Shown piece by piece: positions 16,642 through 24,865 of a DNA stretch of 64,000 nt. How positions within the stretch are numbered: position 1 is the first letter of the stretch; every line of letters begins with the position of its first letter. The DNA lies in NCBI RefSeq assembly GCF_026683955.1, contig NZ_CP113343.1, positions 3,410,001 to 3,474,000 of the forward strand, read 5' to 3'. This stretch comes from Arthrobacter sp. MMS18-M83. GTDB lineage: Bacteria; Actinomycetota; Actinomycetes; Actinomycetales; Micrococcaceae. The translations under genes and the position numbers were made by a program. The notes beneath the pieces are model-generated. The model was not told the DNA's origin, ran no database searches, and saw only the letters and a list, made by a program, of their open reading frames with translations.

Positions 16642-16699
16642 GTGAACTGGTGTTTCCGGACCTTTGAAGCATGTTACGGCCCGGCCCTACAGTTTTTTC
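16642..16699 (+). promoter_or_regulatory. Sulfur-type promoter of cysG
   Basis: GTGA (16642-16645), six bases, GTTTC (16652-16656), seven bases, -35 TTGAAG (16664-16669), 18-bp spacer, -10 TACAGT (16688-16693), six bases, ATG. The -10 is the same hexamer as in the sirA promoter. Upstream GTTACCTAG (16632-16640) also resembles GTTTCCCTAG before sirA. Confidence 0.75.
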
Positions 16700-17956
16700 A
16701 TGGCAATACAGGACATCTACCCCACAGCCCTGCGGCTGCTCGGCCGCCCGGTGCTGGTGGTGGGCGGCGGACCCGTGGCTGCGCGACGCGCCAAGGGACT
16801 GCTCGACGCCGGCGCCCGGGTGACCGTGGTGGCCCCCGTTGCCTCTGACGCGCTCCGCGAACTCGCAGCCTCCGGCCTGCTCACCTGGGAGCCGCGCACT
16901 TACCTTTCCTCCGACGTCGACGGCGTCTGGTTCGTCCAGACGGCCACTGGCGTTGCCGCTGTTGACGCCCAGGTAGCCGCCGACGCCGAGGCGCAGCGCA
17001 TCTGGTGCGTCAACGCCTCGGACCACGAGTCCTCCGCGGCATGGACCCCGGCCGTGGCCGTTGTGGACGATGTCAAGATCGCGATCAACGCCGGGGGAGA
17101 CCCTCGCCGCGCCATGGCCTTGCGCGACGCCGTTGCTACCGCACTTGAGGTCGGCGACCTGCCGCTCCGCCGTCGTCGTGCTTCAACCGGAAGCGTCGCC
17201 CTCGTGGGTGGCGGTCCCGGCGACTCGGGGCTCATCACGGTCCGCGGACGCCGTCTCTTGGGCCAGGCCGACGTCGTCGTCGCGGACCGCCTCGGACCGC
17301 GCGACTTGCTGCAGGAACTCGCTCCGGACGTCCGCGTGATCGAGGTCGGCAAGGCCCCTGGCCACCACCCCGTGCCGCAACTGGAGATCAACCGGATCCT
17401 GGTGGAAGAAGCGCTAGCCGGCCACCGCGTGGTCAGGCTCAAGGGCGGCGACCCCTATGTCTTGGGCCGCGGTGGCGAGGAAGCGGAATTCTGCCGGCAG
17501 AACGGCGTCGAGGTTGAAGTGGTTCCCGGTGTCACCTCGGCGATTTCCGTGCCGGCGGCAGCAGGCATTCCCGTGACGCACCGCGGACTCGCAAAGGGTT
17601 TCAGCGTGGTGACCGGCCATGAAGAACTGTCCGAGGTCCCGGCCCGTCCCGACCACACCGTGATCCTGCTCATGGGTGTCGCCAAACTCCGCGAATCCGC
17701 GGCTGCCCTCGCGGACTCCGGAATGCCCTTGGACACGCCGGTAGGTATCGTAGAGAACGGCTACATGCCTGAACAGCGCGTCACGATCGGCACCTTGGCA
17801 ACCATCGCCGACCAAGCCGAGGCAACCGGCGTTGCAAATCCTGCAGTGATTGTGATCGGCGATGTGGTGCGTGTCAGCCCGTTCGCCCCCGAGCATTTCA
17901 AGACCGCTGACTACAGCACCCTGACCCCCAACAAGCCCCGCGTCGTTACCCCCTAG
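16700..17956 (+). CDS. cysG: Siroheme synthase CysG: precorrin-2 dehydrogenase fused to uroporphyrinogen-III methyltransferase
   Basis: 418 aa. The N-terminal part (about 1-155) is a Rossmann domain ([24 protein letters not shown] binding) with the probable catalytic aspartate in CVNASDHE. The C-terminal part (about 165-400) is the SAM-dependent methyltransferase: [58 protein letters not shown] and PVGIVENG. The protein makes sirohydrochlorin; iron insertion is probably left to SirB at 6653. A separate monocistronic leaderless promoter of the sulfur type precedes it. An in-frame ATG 12 codons upstream lies within the -35/-10 region and is rejected. Confidence 0.92.
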   Translation: MAIQDIYPTALRLLGRPVLVVGGGPVAARRAKGLLDAGARVTVVAPVASDALRELAASGLLTWEPRTYLSSDVDGVWFVQTATGVAAVDAQVAADAEAQRIWCVNASDHESSAAWTPAVAVVDDVKIAINAGGDPRRAMALRDAVATALEVGDLPLRRRRASTGSVALVGGGPGDSGLITVRGRRLLGQADVVVADRLGPRDLLQELAPDVRVIEVGKAPGHHPVPQLEINRILVEEALAGHRVVRLKGGDPYVLGRGGEEAEFCRQNGVEVEVVPGVTSAISVPAAAGIPVTHRGLAKGFSVVTGHEELSEVPARPDHTVILLMGVAKLRESAAALADSGMPLDTPVGIVENGYMPEQRVTIGTLATIADQAEATGVANPAVIVIGDVVRVSPFAPEHFKTADYSTLTPNKPRVVTP

Positions 17957-17963
17957 CCCCTCA

Positions 17964-18029
17964 CCCAACTAGCTCGCAGTAGGTGTCGTTATGAGCTCTC
18001 AAAACGACAACAATTGCGGGCTAGTTGGG
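17964..18029. repeat. Palindromic repeat, family A, copy 3
   Basis: 66 bp from CCCAACTAGCTCGCAG to its inverse GCGGGCTAGTTGGG, with central GGTGTCGTTATGAG and AACGACAACAAT. Lies between cysG and the ferredoxin reductase gene. Confidence 0.87.
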
Positions 18030-18054
18030 AAGCACACTGAAAAGGAACACAGCC

Positions 18055-19521
18055 GTGTCATCTAGCACCACCGTAGGAACCGCTGCACGCCCGCTGCGCG
18101 TCGCCGTCGTCGGCTCCGGCCCGGCCGGCGTCTACGCTGCGGACATCCTGACGAAGAGCGAGGCCGTCAAGAGCGGCGAGCTGACTGTCAGCATCGACCT
18201 CTTCGACCGCTACCCGGCCCCCTACGGCCTCATCCGCTACGGCGTCGCCCCGGACCACCCCCGAATCAAGGGCATCGTGAACGCCCTGCACAAGGTCCTG
18301 GACCGCGGCGACATCCGCTTCTTCGGCAACGTGGACTACGGCACGGACATCTCCATCGACGACCTCCGCACACACTACGACGCCGTCATCTTCGCCACCG
18401 GCGCCATCAAGGACGCGGACCTGAACATCCCGGGCATCGAGCTTGAGGGCTCCTTCGGCGGCGCCGACTTCGTGTCCTGGTACGACGGCCACCCCGACGT
18501 CTCCCGCGAATGGCCGTTGGAAGCCACCTCCGTGGCTGTGCTCGGCAACGGCAACGTGGCACTGGACGTGGCCCGCGTCCTCTCCAAGCACGCCGATGAC
18601 CTCCTGGTCACCGAAATCCCGGATAACGTTTACGCCGGCCTCAAGGCATCTCCGGTCACGGACGTCCACGTCTTCGGCCGTCGCGGACCGGCACAGGTGA
18701 AGTTCACCCCGCTGGAGCTCCGCGAACTGTCGCACTCCAAGGATGTGGACATCATCCTCTACGCCGAGGACTTCGAGTTCGACGAAGAGTCGGACCGCCA
18801 GATCCAGACGAACAACCAGACCAAGACCATGGTGGGTACCCTCACCAACTGGATCGCAGAGCAGCCCGAGGACCTCTCCGAGCTCAAGGCCTCCCGCCGC
18901 CTGCACTTGCACTTCCTGCACAGCCCTGTGGAGATCGTGGATTCCACAGAAGCTCCGGGCAAGGTTGCCGCGATCAAGTTCGAACGCACCGAGCTGGACG
19001 GCACGGGCAACGCGCGCGGTACGGGCGAATTCGTCGACTACCCGGTCCAGGCCGTGTACCGCGCCATCGGCTACTTCGGCTCCGCCCTGCCGGACGTTGA
19101 GTTCGACCACAAGAAGGGCGTCATTGCCAACCACGGCGGCCGTGTGGTCGACGCTTCTGGCGAGCACGTTCCTGGCCTGTACGCCACGGGTTGGATCAAG
19201 CGCGGCCCCATCGGCTTGATTGGGCACACCAAGGGTGACGCACTGGAGACGGTCACGTACCTCCTGGAAGACCGCGAGAACCTGCCGTTCGCCCCGGTTC
19301 CCGAGGCGGACGTCGTCGTCGATCTCCTGGACGCCCGCGGCGTGAAGTTCACCAGCTGGGAAGGCTGGCTGGCGCTGGATGCCCACGAGCTTGCCCTTGG
19401 CGCAGCCGCTTCCGACGCCGGCGCCTCCCACGGCGTCGAGGTCCAGCGCGAACGCATCAAGGTTGTCCCGCGCGAGGACATGGTGGACATCTCCCGCGAC
19501 GGCGTGGCGGCCCAGGTCTAG
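18055..19521 (+). CDS. fprA: FprA-type ferredoxin/adrenodoxin-like NADP+ reductase (copy 1)
   Basis: 488 aa, GTG start after AAAGGAAC (18041-18048). FAD site VAVVGSGPAGVYAADIL near 21-37, NADP site VAVLGNGNVALDVARVL near 160, and the C-terminal GWIKRGPIGLIGHTKGDA signature of the adrenodoxin-reductase group. It moves electrons between NADPH and ferredoxin. Placed at the end of the sulfur cluster, it probably supplies reduced ferredoxin to the SirA sulfite reductase (inference from context). A close paralogue is at 30006, sharing the N-terminal core almost residue for residue. No ferredoxin gene is visible nearby. Confidence 0.9.
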   Translation: MSSSTTVGTAARPLRVAVVGSGPAGVYAADILTKSEAVKSGELTVSIDLFDRYPAPYGLIRYGVAPDHPRIKGIVNALHKVLDRGDIRFFGNVDYGTDISIDDLRTHYDAVIFATGAIKDADLNIPGIELEGSFGGADFVSWYDGHPDVSREWPLEATSVAVLGNGNVALDVARVLSKHADDLLVTEIPDNVYAGLKASPVTDVHVFGRRGPAQVKFTPLELRELSHSKDVDIILYAEDFEFDEESDRQIQTNNQTKTMVGTLTNWIAEQPEDLSELKASRRLHLHFLHSPVEIVDSTEAPGKVAAIKFERTELDGTGNARGTGEFVDYPVQAVYRAIGYFGSALPDVEFDHKKGVIANHGGRVVDASGEHVPGLYATGWIKRGPIGLIGHTKGDALETVTYLLEDRENLPFAPVPEADVVVDLLDARGVKFTSWEGWLALDAHELALGAAASDAGASHGVEVQRERIKVVPREDMVDISRDGVAAQV

Positions 19522-19537
19522 GACCACTGCCTTAGAG

Positions 19538-19600
19538 CAACGCGGGGTCACTTAGCGCCCATCCGGAGCATCGGAATCGGCGCGAAGTGACCCCGCGTTG
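19538..19600. repeat. Palindromic repeat, family B, copy 1
   Basis: 63 bp: CAACGCGGGGTCACTTAGCG on the left, CGAAGTGACCCCGCGTTG on the right. Copies 2 and 3 (55921, 56973) have the same length and flank the DUF559-like gene at 56050. Here it separates fprA from the metallo-hydrolase gene. Confidence 0.87.
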
Positions 19601-19629
19601 TTCATAAGTGGCGGGGTTAGACTCGCCTC

Positions 19630-21009
19630 ATGGAAGTTGTCGTCGTTGAAACGACCCAGCTGGGGGACCGCAGCTACCTGGTTCATGACGGTACTGTTGC
19701 GCTCGTCGTCGACCCCCAGCGGGATACCGACCGCGTTGAAACAGCAGCGCGAAACGCTGGCGTGGCCATCACCCACGTCGCTGAAACGCACCTCCACAAC
19801 GACTACCTCACGGGTGGCCTCATCCTTGCGCAGGACCACAACGCCCGCTACTTGGTGAATGCAGCGGACAGTGTGGCGTTTGAACGTGATCCTGTTGTTC
19901 CTGGGCAGGCGTTCAAGGTAGGCAGACTTTCCGTCAAGCCAGTGGCCACCCCTGGCCATACCCACACGCACCTGGCCTATGTGGTGTCGGACCCCGACCC
20001 CGGAGCGGGCGTGCGGCAAGCGGTGTTTTCGGGTGGCAGCCTGCTCTACGGTTCGGTGGGCCGGACTGATTTGATTGCTTCCGAAGACACGGCCGGGCTG
20101 GCCCATGACCAGTACTCCTCAGTTCGGCGGCTCGTGGCTGAGGCAGCTCCGGACGCGATTCTGTATCCCACGCATGGCTTCGGTTCCTTTTGCTCCATCG
20201 GTCCCGCGAGCAGGATCCCCGCCTCGACGATCGGGGAGCAAGCCGCCACCAACAATGCGCTCACCGACCCGGACGAAGACCATTTTGTCCAGCACCTCCT
20301 CGCCAATATCACGGCCTACCCGAGCTACTACGCGCACATGAGCCCGCTCAATTCCCTTGGTCCGGGCCCCGCGGAGCTGAATGTACCGGAATCGGTGGAA
20401 GGCGCGGAGTTGGGGCGCCGGCTCGAGGGTGGGGAATGGGTGGTGGACCTGCGTAACCGCGTGGCATTCGCCGCAAGCCATTTGCGCGGCAGCGTGGCCT
20501 TTGAATACGGGACGGGATCGAGCTTCACGAGCTACCTGGGCTGGGTCCTGCCATGGAACCAGCCGCTCACCCTGCTGGGCGACCACGACGACGTCGAAAA
20601 GGCCGTCCGCGACCTCGCGAGGATCGGAATCGACTCCCCGGACGCCGCAGTCGGAGGGGATCCCAAAGAGCTTGCTCCCGGCACCCCTTTGGTGAGCTAT
20701 CCGCGCACCGACTGGACGGGGTTGGTGCGCTCCCGAACCCCCGGAGACACGGTGCTGGACGTGCGACGAACCGAGGAATTTGGCGCCTCGCACGTGCAAG
20801 GCGCGGTGAACGTTCCGCTTCATGAGCTATTGCTCCGGATGGAGCAGTTGCCGGACGCGAGGATCTGGGTGCACTGCACCTCCGGCTACCGGGCCGGTGT
20901 TGCCGCAAGCTTGCTGCACAGGGATGGCCGCGACGTCGTGCTCGTTGACGCAGCCTTCCGCGAGGCCTCAGGCGCCGGCGTCGAATTGGCGAGCTCCGCT
21001 CCGGCCTAG
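19630..21009 (+). CDS. Metallo-beta-lactamase-fold hydrolase fused to rhodanese domains
   Basis: 459 aa. The N-terminal domain (about 1-230) is ETHE1/glyoxalase II-like: the metal motif is AETHLHNDYLTGG near 54-66, with further histidine at TPGHTHTHLAY and THGFGS. A degenerate rhodanese-like segment (VDLRNRVAFAASHLRGSV) follows, then a complete rhodanese domain (VLDVRRTEEFGASHVQGAVNVPLHEL) with active-site loop HCTSGYRAG near 417. Such fusions act on glutathione or low-molecular-weight persulfides (dioxygenase plus sulfurtransferase). In an actinobacterium the thiol may be mycothiol; this is inference. The ATG follows TAGACT by six bases, so the message is probably leaderless. Confidence 0.85.
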   Translation: MEVVVVETTQLGDRSYLVHDGTVALVVDPQRDTDRVETAARNAGVAITHVAETHLHNDYLTGGLILAQDHNARYLVNAADSVAFERDPVVPGQAFKVGRLSVKPVATPGHTHTHLAYVVSDPDPGAGVRQAVFSGGSLLYGSVGRTDLIASEDTAGLAHDQYSSVRRLVAEAAPDAILYPTHGFGSFCSIGPASRIPASTIGEQAATNNALTDPDEDHFVQHLLANITAYPSYYAHMSPLNSLGPGPAELNVPESVEGAELGRRLEGGEWVVDLRNRVAFAASHLRGSVAFEYGTGSSFTSYLGWVLPWNQPLTLLGDHDDVEKAVRDLARIGIDSPDAAVGGDPKELAPGTPLVSYPRTDWTGLVRSRTPGDTVLDVRRTEEFGASHVQGAVNVPLHELLLRMEQLPDARIWVHCTSGYRAGVAASLLHRDGRDVVLVDAAFREASGAGVELASSAPA

Positions 21010-21032
21010 ATGCTCGGGCTGCTGCGGATCCC

Positions 21033-21180
21033 CGCTCACCCTTAGGGTGTTTCCCGCCGACGCTCGCTCACCTTTAGGGTGTTTCCTGCGGATCCTCGCT
21101 CACCTGATGTGAGCGGGCGTGGGGAAAAAGTCCGACAGATGTGAGCGGGCGTTGGGAAAAAGTCCGACAGATGTGAGCGT
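21033..21180. repeat. 32-bp periodic repeat array with inverted halves
   Basis: Three CGCTCAC units begin at 21033, 21065 and 21097, exactly 32 bp apart, each (first two) continuing into TTAGGGTGTTTCC. Then three GATGTGAGCG units begin at 21106, 21138 and 21170, again 32 bp apart, continuing into GGGAAAAAGTCCGACA. GTGAGCG is the inverse of CGCTCAC, so the array is a large pseudo-palindrome centred near 21106. It lies between convergent genes and touches the end of the GntR gene. Not a CRISPR: there are no unique spacers. Confidence 0.85.
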
Positions 21181-21183
21181 GCG

Positions 21184-21864
21184 TCAGCTGTTGAGCCACT
21201 CCGCGGCGAAGTCCAGGTTGCGGTACACGCTCGCGACGGCGGCAGCCTCGTCGCGCGCCTCGATGGCGTCAGCGAGCTCGTCGTGGCCTTCGTGAGGAAT
21301 GCCGTTGAAGCCGGCCTTGCGCTGCTGGCGCAGGAGATCGTCGTGGAAGACCCCGCCGAAGGACACATACAGCTGGTGGAGCAACGGGTTGCCCGAAGCC
21401 AGCGCCACCCGTTCGTGGAAATCCCAATCCGCGCGGGCCCATGCGGGGTAGTCGGCCGCGAGCCACGCGTCGTGGCGGACTTCGAGAAGGGCCCGCATGG
21501 CGGCGATATCCTCGCCTGTGGCATGCTTCGTGGCCAGCCGCGCGGCCTGGGTGTCCAGCCCCACCCTGACCTCGACCACGTGCTCCTGCGTATGCTCCTT
21601 GTACATCCGCTGGGCCGCGCCGGAGATCTCGCTGGTGGCGCGGACATAAGTGCCGTCGCCGCGGCGGACTTCGAGCATGCCGCTGTGGGCCAAGGCTTTG
21701 ATGGCTTCGCGGAGCGTGCCGCGGGAGACTCCGAGCGAGGCCATGAGCTCCGGCTCAGCCGGAATTTTCTCCTGCAGGGGCCACTCTCCGGACTGGATCA
21801 TGCCGCGCAGCTGGCTGGTGACCTCATCGGCCAGGACGGGACGGTGCGAAGGAACCAGGCTCAT
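21184..21864 (-). CDS. FadR-subfamily GntR transcriptional regulator
   Basis: 226 aa. N-terminal winged helix about 10-75 (VLADEVTSQLRGMIQSGEWPLQEKIPAEPELMASLGVSRGTLREAIKAL, then RRGDGTYV) and an all-helical FCD effector domain (about 85-220) with the usual metal-binding D/H residues (DFHERVALASGNPLL). Its ATG overlaps the transporter stop (ATGA), so it is translated after the CynX-type gene and probably regulates it. The ligand is unknown. Confidence 0.88.
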   Translation of the reverse strand: MSLVPSHRPVLADEVTSQLRGMIQSGEWPLQEKIPAEPELMASLGVSRGTLREAIKALAHSGMLEVRRGDGTYVRATSEISGAAQRMYKEHTQEHVVEVRVGLDTQAARLATKHATGEDIAAMRALLEVRHDAWLAADYPAWARADWDFHERVALASGNPLLHQLYVSFGGVFHDDLLRQQRKAGFNGIPHEGHDELADAIEARDEAAAVASVYRNLDFAAEWLNS

Positions 21865-23125
21865 ACGACCGGCCTCGGTCCGGCCTTGATCGGCGTGCGC
21901 TTGCTGGTCAGTAAATGGCAGGTCACCATGAGCGCAAGGGCTACTGCGGCCAGGAGCGCAAGGGGGAGTGTCCAGGCGCCAGTAGCACTGTGGAGCACCC
22001 CCATGCCGAACGGTCCCAAGGCCGCGATCAAGTAGCCCACGGACTGGGCGACGGTGGACATGGCGGTGGTTTCCGCCGTCGTACGCCCGCTGCGGCTGAT
22101 GATCACGAGGACCAGCGGGAAGATGCCCAGGCCGAAACCGAACATCACCGCGGGAACGGCAGCGAGCGACGTCGGCAGAAACAGCATGGCGGGGATTGCC
22201 ACCAGTGTTGTCCCGCTACCCAGATACAGAGCGGGCCGCATCATGCCTGGCCGGGAGCCGATGGCCAGGAGGATCATGCCCGCGACCACGGAAACCAGCT
22301 GCATGAGACCGAATTGCAGGCCGCTCTCGGAAGCGCTCAGTCCTTGGCTCGTCAGGATGTAGGCGAACCAGCTCATCACGGCATAAGCAAGGAAGGCCTG
22401 CAGCGTGAAGATGGAGGTGATCAGCAATCCCAGTCGGGTGCGCAGGAGAGGCCACATGGAAACGTGTTCCTGGCTGGCCTTGCGCGACGAGCGGTGGGCG
22501 TGGAGGACCATCGGCAGGAAGCCAAGCAGTGCGGCGACGCCAAGGATCCCCATGCTGCCAGACCCATCGACGGCGAGCCGAGTTGCTGCGCCAGGGGTAC
22601 GCTGACCGCCGCGGCGAAGGTCGCGCCGCCGGACATGGTGAAGGTGTAGAGGCCGGTCATCATGGACGTCTTCGCCGCGTAATGCTCACGGATGTACGAC
22701 GGCATGGCCACATTGCACACCGCCAGGCCGGACATCGCCAGCACCGTTCCGGCAAGGAGGGCGCCGGTTGCGGGGATGCTGCGGACCAGGAGGCCGGCAG
22801 CCAGCATCGCCAGTGCCACGAAGATCGACTTTTCGACGCCGATCCGGCGCGACAGCCAGGTGGTGCCCAGTCCCGCGACGGCGAAGCACAGCAAGGGGAT
22901 GGACGGAAGGATTGACGCCACGAGCGCCCCATAGCCGAGGAATGCTTGCAAATCGTGGAACAGCGCCGCCGCGCTGGTAATGCCGGCGCGCAGATTCAGC
23001 CCGATGAGGACGACGGCGATGATCCCGACGACGGCGACCAGACGGGATTTCGGCGCCGCGGCTCCGCCGGTGCCCGGCACAGTCATTGCTTCCATTGCGT
23101 CTGGTGTCGGGTGAGTCGAGGTCAT
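21861..23125 (-). pseudogene. CynX/NarK-type MFS transporter, broken by a -1 frameshift
   Basis: Two overlapping frames (23125 to about 22552, and about 22553 to 21861) together make one 12-helix transporter of the CynX (cyanate/2-nitroimidazole) group. The first part starts MTSTHPTPDAMEAM and holds helices 1-6 (GLNLRAGITSAAALF; TTWLSRRIGVEKS); the second continues with GILGVAALLGFLPMVLHAHR and helices 7-12. The break falls in the run CCCC at 22548-22551 (GGGG on the coding strand); one more G would restore the frame. It may be a true recent mutation or an assembly error. TAACCT at 23132-23137 is six bases before the ATG (leaderless). Repeated AAACGTC words upstream (about 23138-23152) may be an operator. 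Confidence 0.82.
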
Positions 23126-23195
23126 TTCTAAAGGTTAGACGTTTGACGTTTGCGTTGGGAAGTTTTGTGGTGTAAATCTCCAGGGCTGCTGGGAG

Positions 23196-23261
23196 CCCAA
23201 CTGACTCGCAGTTAATGCCGTTTTGGGGGCGCAAAACGACAACAAATGCGAGTCAGTTGGG
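23196..23261. repeat. Palindromic repeat, family A, copy 4
   Basis: 66 bp, the most perfect copy: CCCAACTGACTCGCA on the left and TGCGAGTCAGTTGGG on the right, around GCCGTTTT and AAAACGACAACAAA. Lies upstream of the CynX-type gene and downstream of the PucR gene. Confidence 0.88.
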
Positions 23262-23278
23262 CCTGCGGCGTGCAACCC

Positions 23279-24721
23279 TCAGCGCGGGTTGCGCGATCCC
23301 AGCCGTTGCACCGCCAAGGCAAGCCACAGCTGAACCCGGTCCGGCGTCTGGGCAGGATCGTAGCCGGTGAGGTCCGTGATTTGCGCCAGCCGGTACCGTA
23401 CCGTGTTTCGGTGCAGGGTCAGGGCTTCGGCGACGGCCGCGACAGAACCGTTGTGGTTGAGGTAGCTTTCCAGCGTGGAAACGAGCTCGGAGCCGTGGGT
23501 GGCGTCGAACTTGCGCAGGGGAGTGAGGGCTTCACTGGCCATGTCCGCCAGCGGCACGTCCTCGCTCGCGAGCAGGAGCGACGTCAGGCTGAGCCGCTCA
23601 GGTTCGTTGACCGGCAGCCCGTGCGCGACGGCGTCGCGCGCTTCAAAGTAGCTCCATCGCACGCCGTTCGGCTTGGTGTAGGAGCCACCGATTCCGATCA
23701 CCGCGTGAATCCCCGCTTCCAAAAGGTGGTCGCTGAGATCCTTGGCCAGCGCGCTCGCGGAACTACCGTCGTCGGGCACTACCGTCACCAGATCCTTCCC
23801 GACGACGGCGGTCACCCCGCCGTCGAGGGACTGCGGCAGGGAGGTAGTGCCGAGCTGTTTGTGGTGGGCGGCGGAGACCACCAGCAGCACCACATTCTTG
23901 CGGGTGGTGTTGATTCCGACGCCGGCCAGTCGGCGGGCGGCTTCGACCGTGTCCAGGGTTCCGTGGATGACGTCGTCCAGCACTTGGCCCGCCAAAGCCC
24001 GCTGGCTTTGGCGCTGCTTGACCATGTTGTTGAGTTCCACGCTGATCAGGTTCTGGGCATAACCGACAATTCCGGTGTCGCCGAAAGGCTGTTTGATCCA
24101 CAAGGTGCAGGCGTCGCGGCGGCCAGTGGGGATGGGGAAGGAAGCCCAATCGTCGGCCGTCGGCGCGGGGTTCCCAGCCACGCTGTTGTAAAGCTGGGCG
24201 CTGAACTGCGTGAGTGCGATGTCCGTCCTGAGCATGCTGCCCAATTGCTTGAGCAACTCGCCGAGCCCGCCACCGGTCAGCAGCGCCCGGGCCAGGATCT
24301 GGTGCCCGGCGATGAGTCGCTCCAGCTTGGAGTAGTGGTCCGCGGATTGGGAATCGGCTACAAGCTTGCCGATGGCGATGAAGGGGGTCTCATATGGGAC
24401 TTCCACGAGGGGCAGGCCCCAGCGGTTCGCCTCGGCAATGAGGGCCGGAGGCACGGCCTCGTGGGTCAGTCCGGTACCGAAGCCGATGCCAACAGCTCCC
24501 GCGCGCTGAACCTGGCGCACAAAGCGGCGCTGTTCCGCGGCACCATTGAGCCTGAGCCCGGTGGTCAGGATCAGCTCGCCGCCGTTGAGGAAGCGCTGGG
24601 GATCCTCTTGCTCGGTCACGGCCACCCAGCGGATATCTTCGTTCCAAGTGGTTTCCGCGAGTCCGGCTTTGCGCAGCCGAAGAGAGGGGACGGCGACGAG
24701 CGCGGCGAGTGACATTGCCAT
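23279..24721 (-). CDS. PucR-family transcriptional regulator, probable regulator of GABA catabolism
   Basis: 480 aa. The N-terminal PucR domain (about 1-120: MAMSLAALVAVPSLRLRKAG, NGGELILTTGLRL) senses an unknown purine- or amine-pathway ligand; a GGDEF-like middle domain follows; the C-terminal helix-turn-helix (ALTLHRNTVRYRLAQITDLTG near 425-445) is the PucR signature. The start at 24721 is supported by TATCCT (24729-24734) seven bases before the ATG, giving a leaderless mRNA. The same frame stays open far upstream, antisense to the aldehyde dehydrogenase, but that extension is a shadow. It is divergent from the GABA genes, 144 bp apart, so it probably controls them. Confidence 0.88.
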   Translation of the reverse strand: MAMSLAALVAVPSLRLRKAGLAETTWNEDIRWVAVTEQEDPQRFLNGGELILTTGLRLNGAAEQRRFVRQVQRAGAVGIGFGTGLTHEAVPPALIAEANRWGLPLVEVPYETPFIAIGKLVADSQSADHYSKLERLIAGHQILARALLTGGGLGELLKQLGSMLRTDIALTQFSAQLYNSVAGNPAPTADDWASFPIPTGRRDACTLWIKQPFGDTGIVGYAQNLISVELNNMVKQRQSQRALAGQVLDDVIHGTLDTVEAARRLAGVGINTTRKNVVLLVVSAAHHKQLGTTSLPQSLDGGVTAVVGKDLVTVVPDDGSSASALAKDLSDHLLEAGIHAVIGIGGSYTKPNGVRWSYFEARDAVAHGLPVNEPERLSLTSLLLASEDVPLADMASEALTPLRKFDATHGSELVSTLESYLNHNGSVAAVAEALTLHRNTVRYRLAQITDLTGYDPAQTPDRVQLWLALAVQRLGSRNPR

Positions 24722-24865
24722 GCCAAAAAGGATATCCCGGCACTGGTCATTCGCACTAAGTCGCGGTGGTCGGGGTGTGCACCTGACTATTCCGCGCCGC
24801 GGGGTGCTGGCATAGGCTCGGAGCAGCTGCAACCAATGCCTAGACACCGAAAGAGGTTGTACACC

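Noticed and set aside
21033..21180. CRISPR-like regular repeats
   Set aside because: The 32-bp units follow each other without unique spacers, change to inverse units midway, and no cas gene is present.
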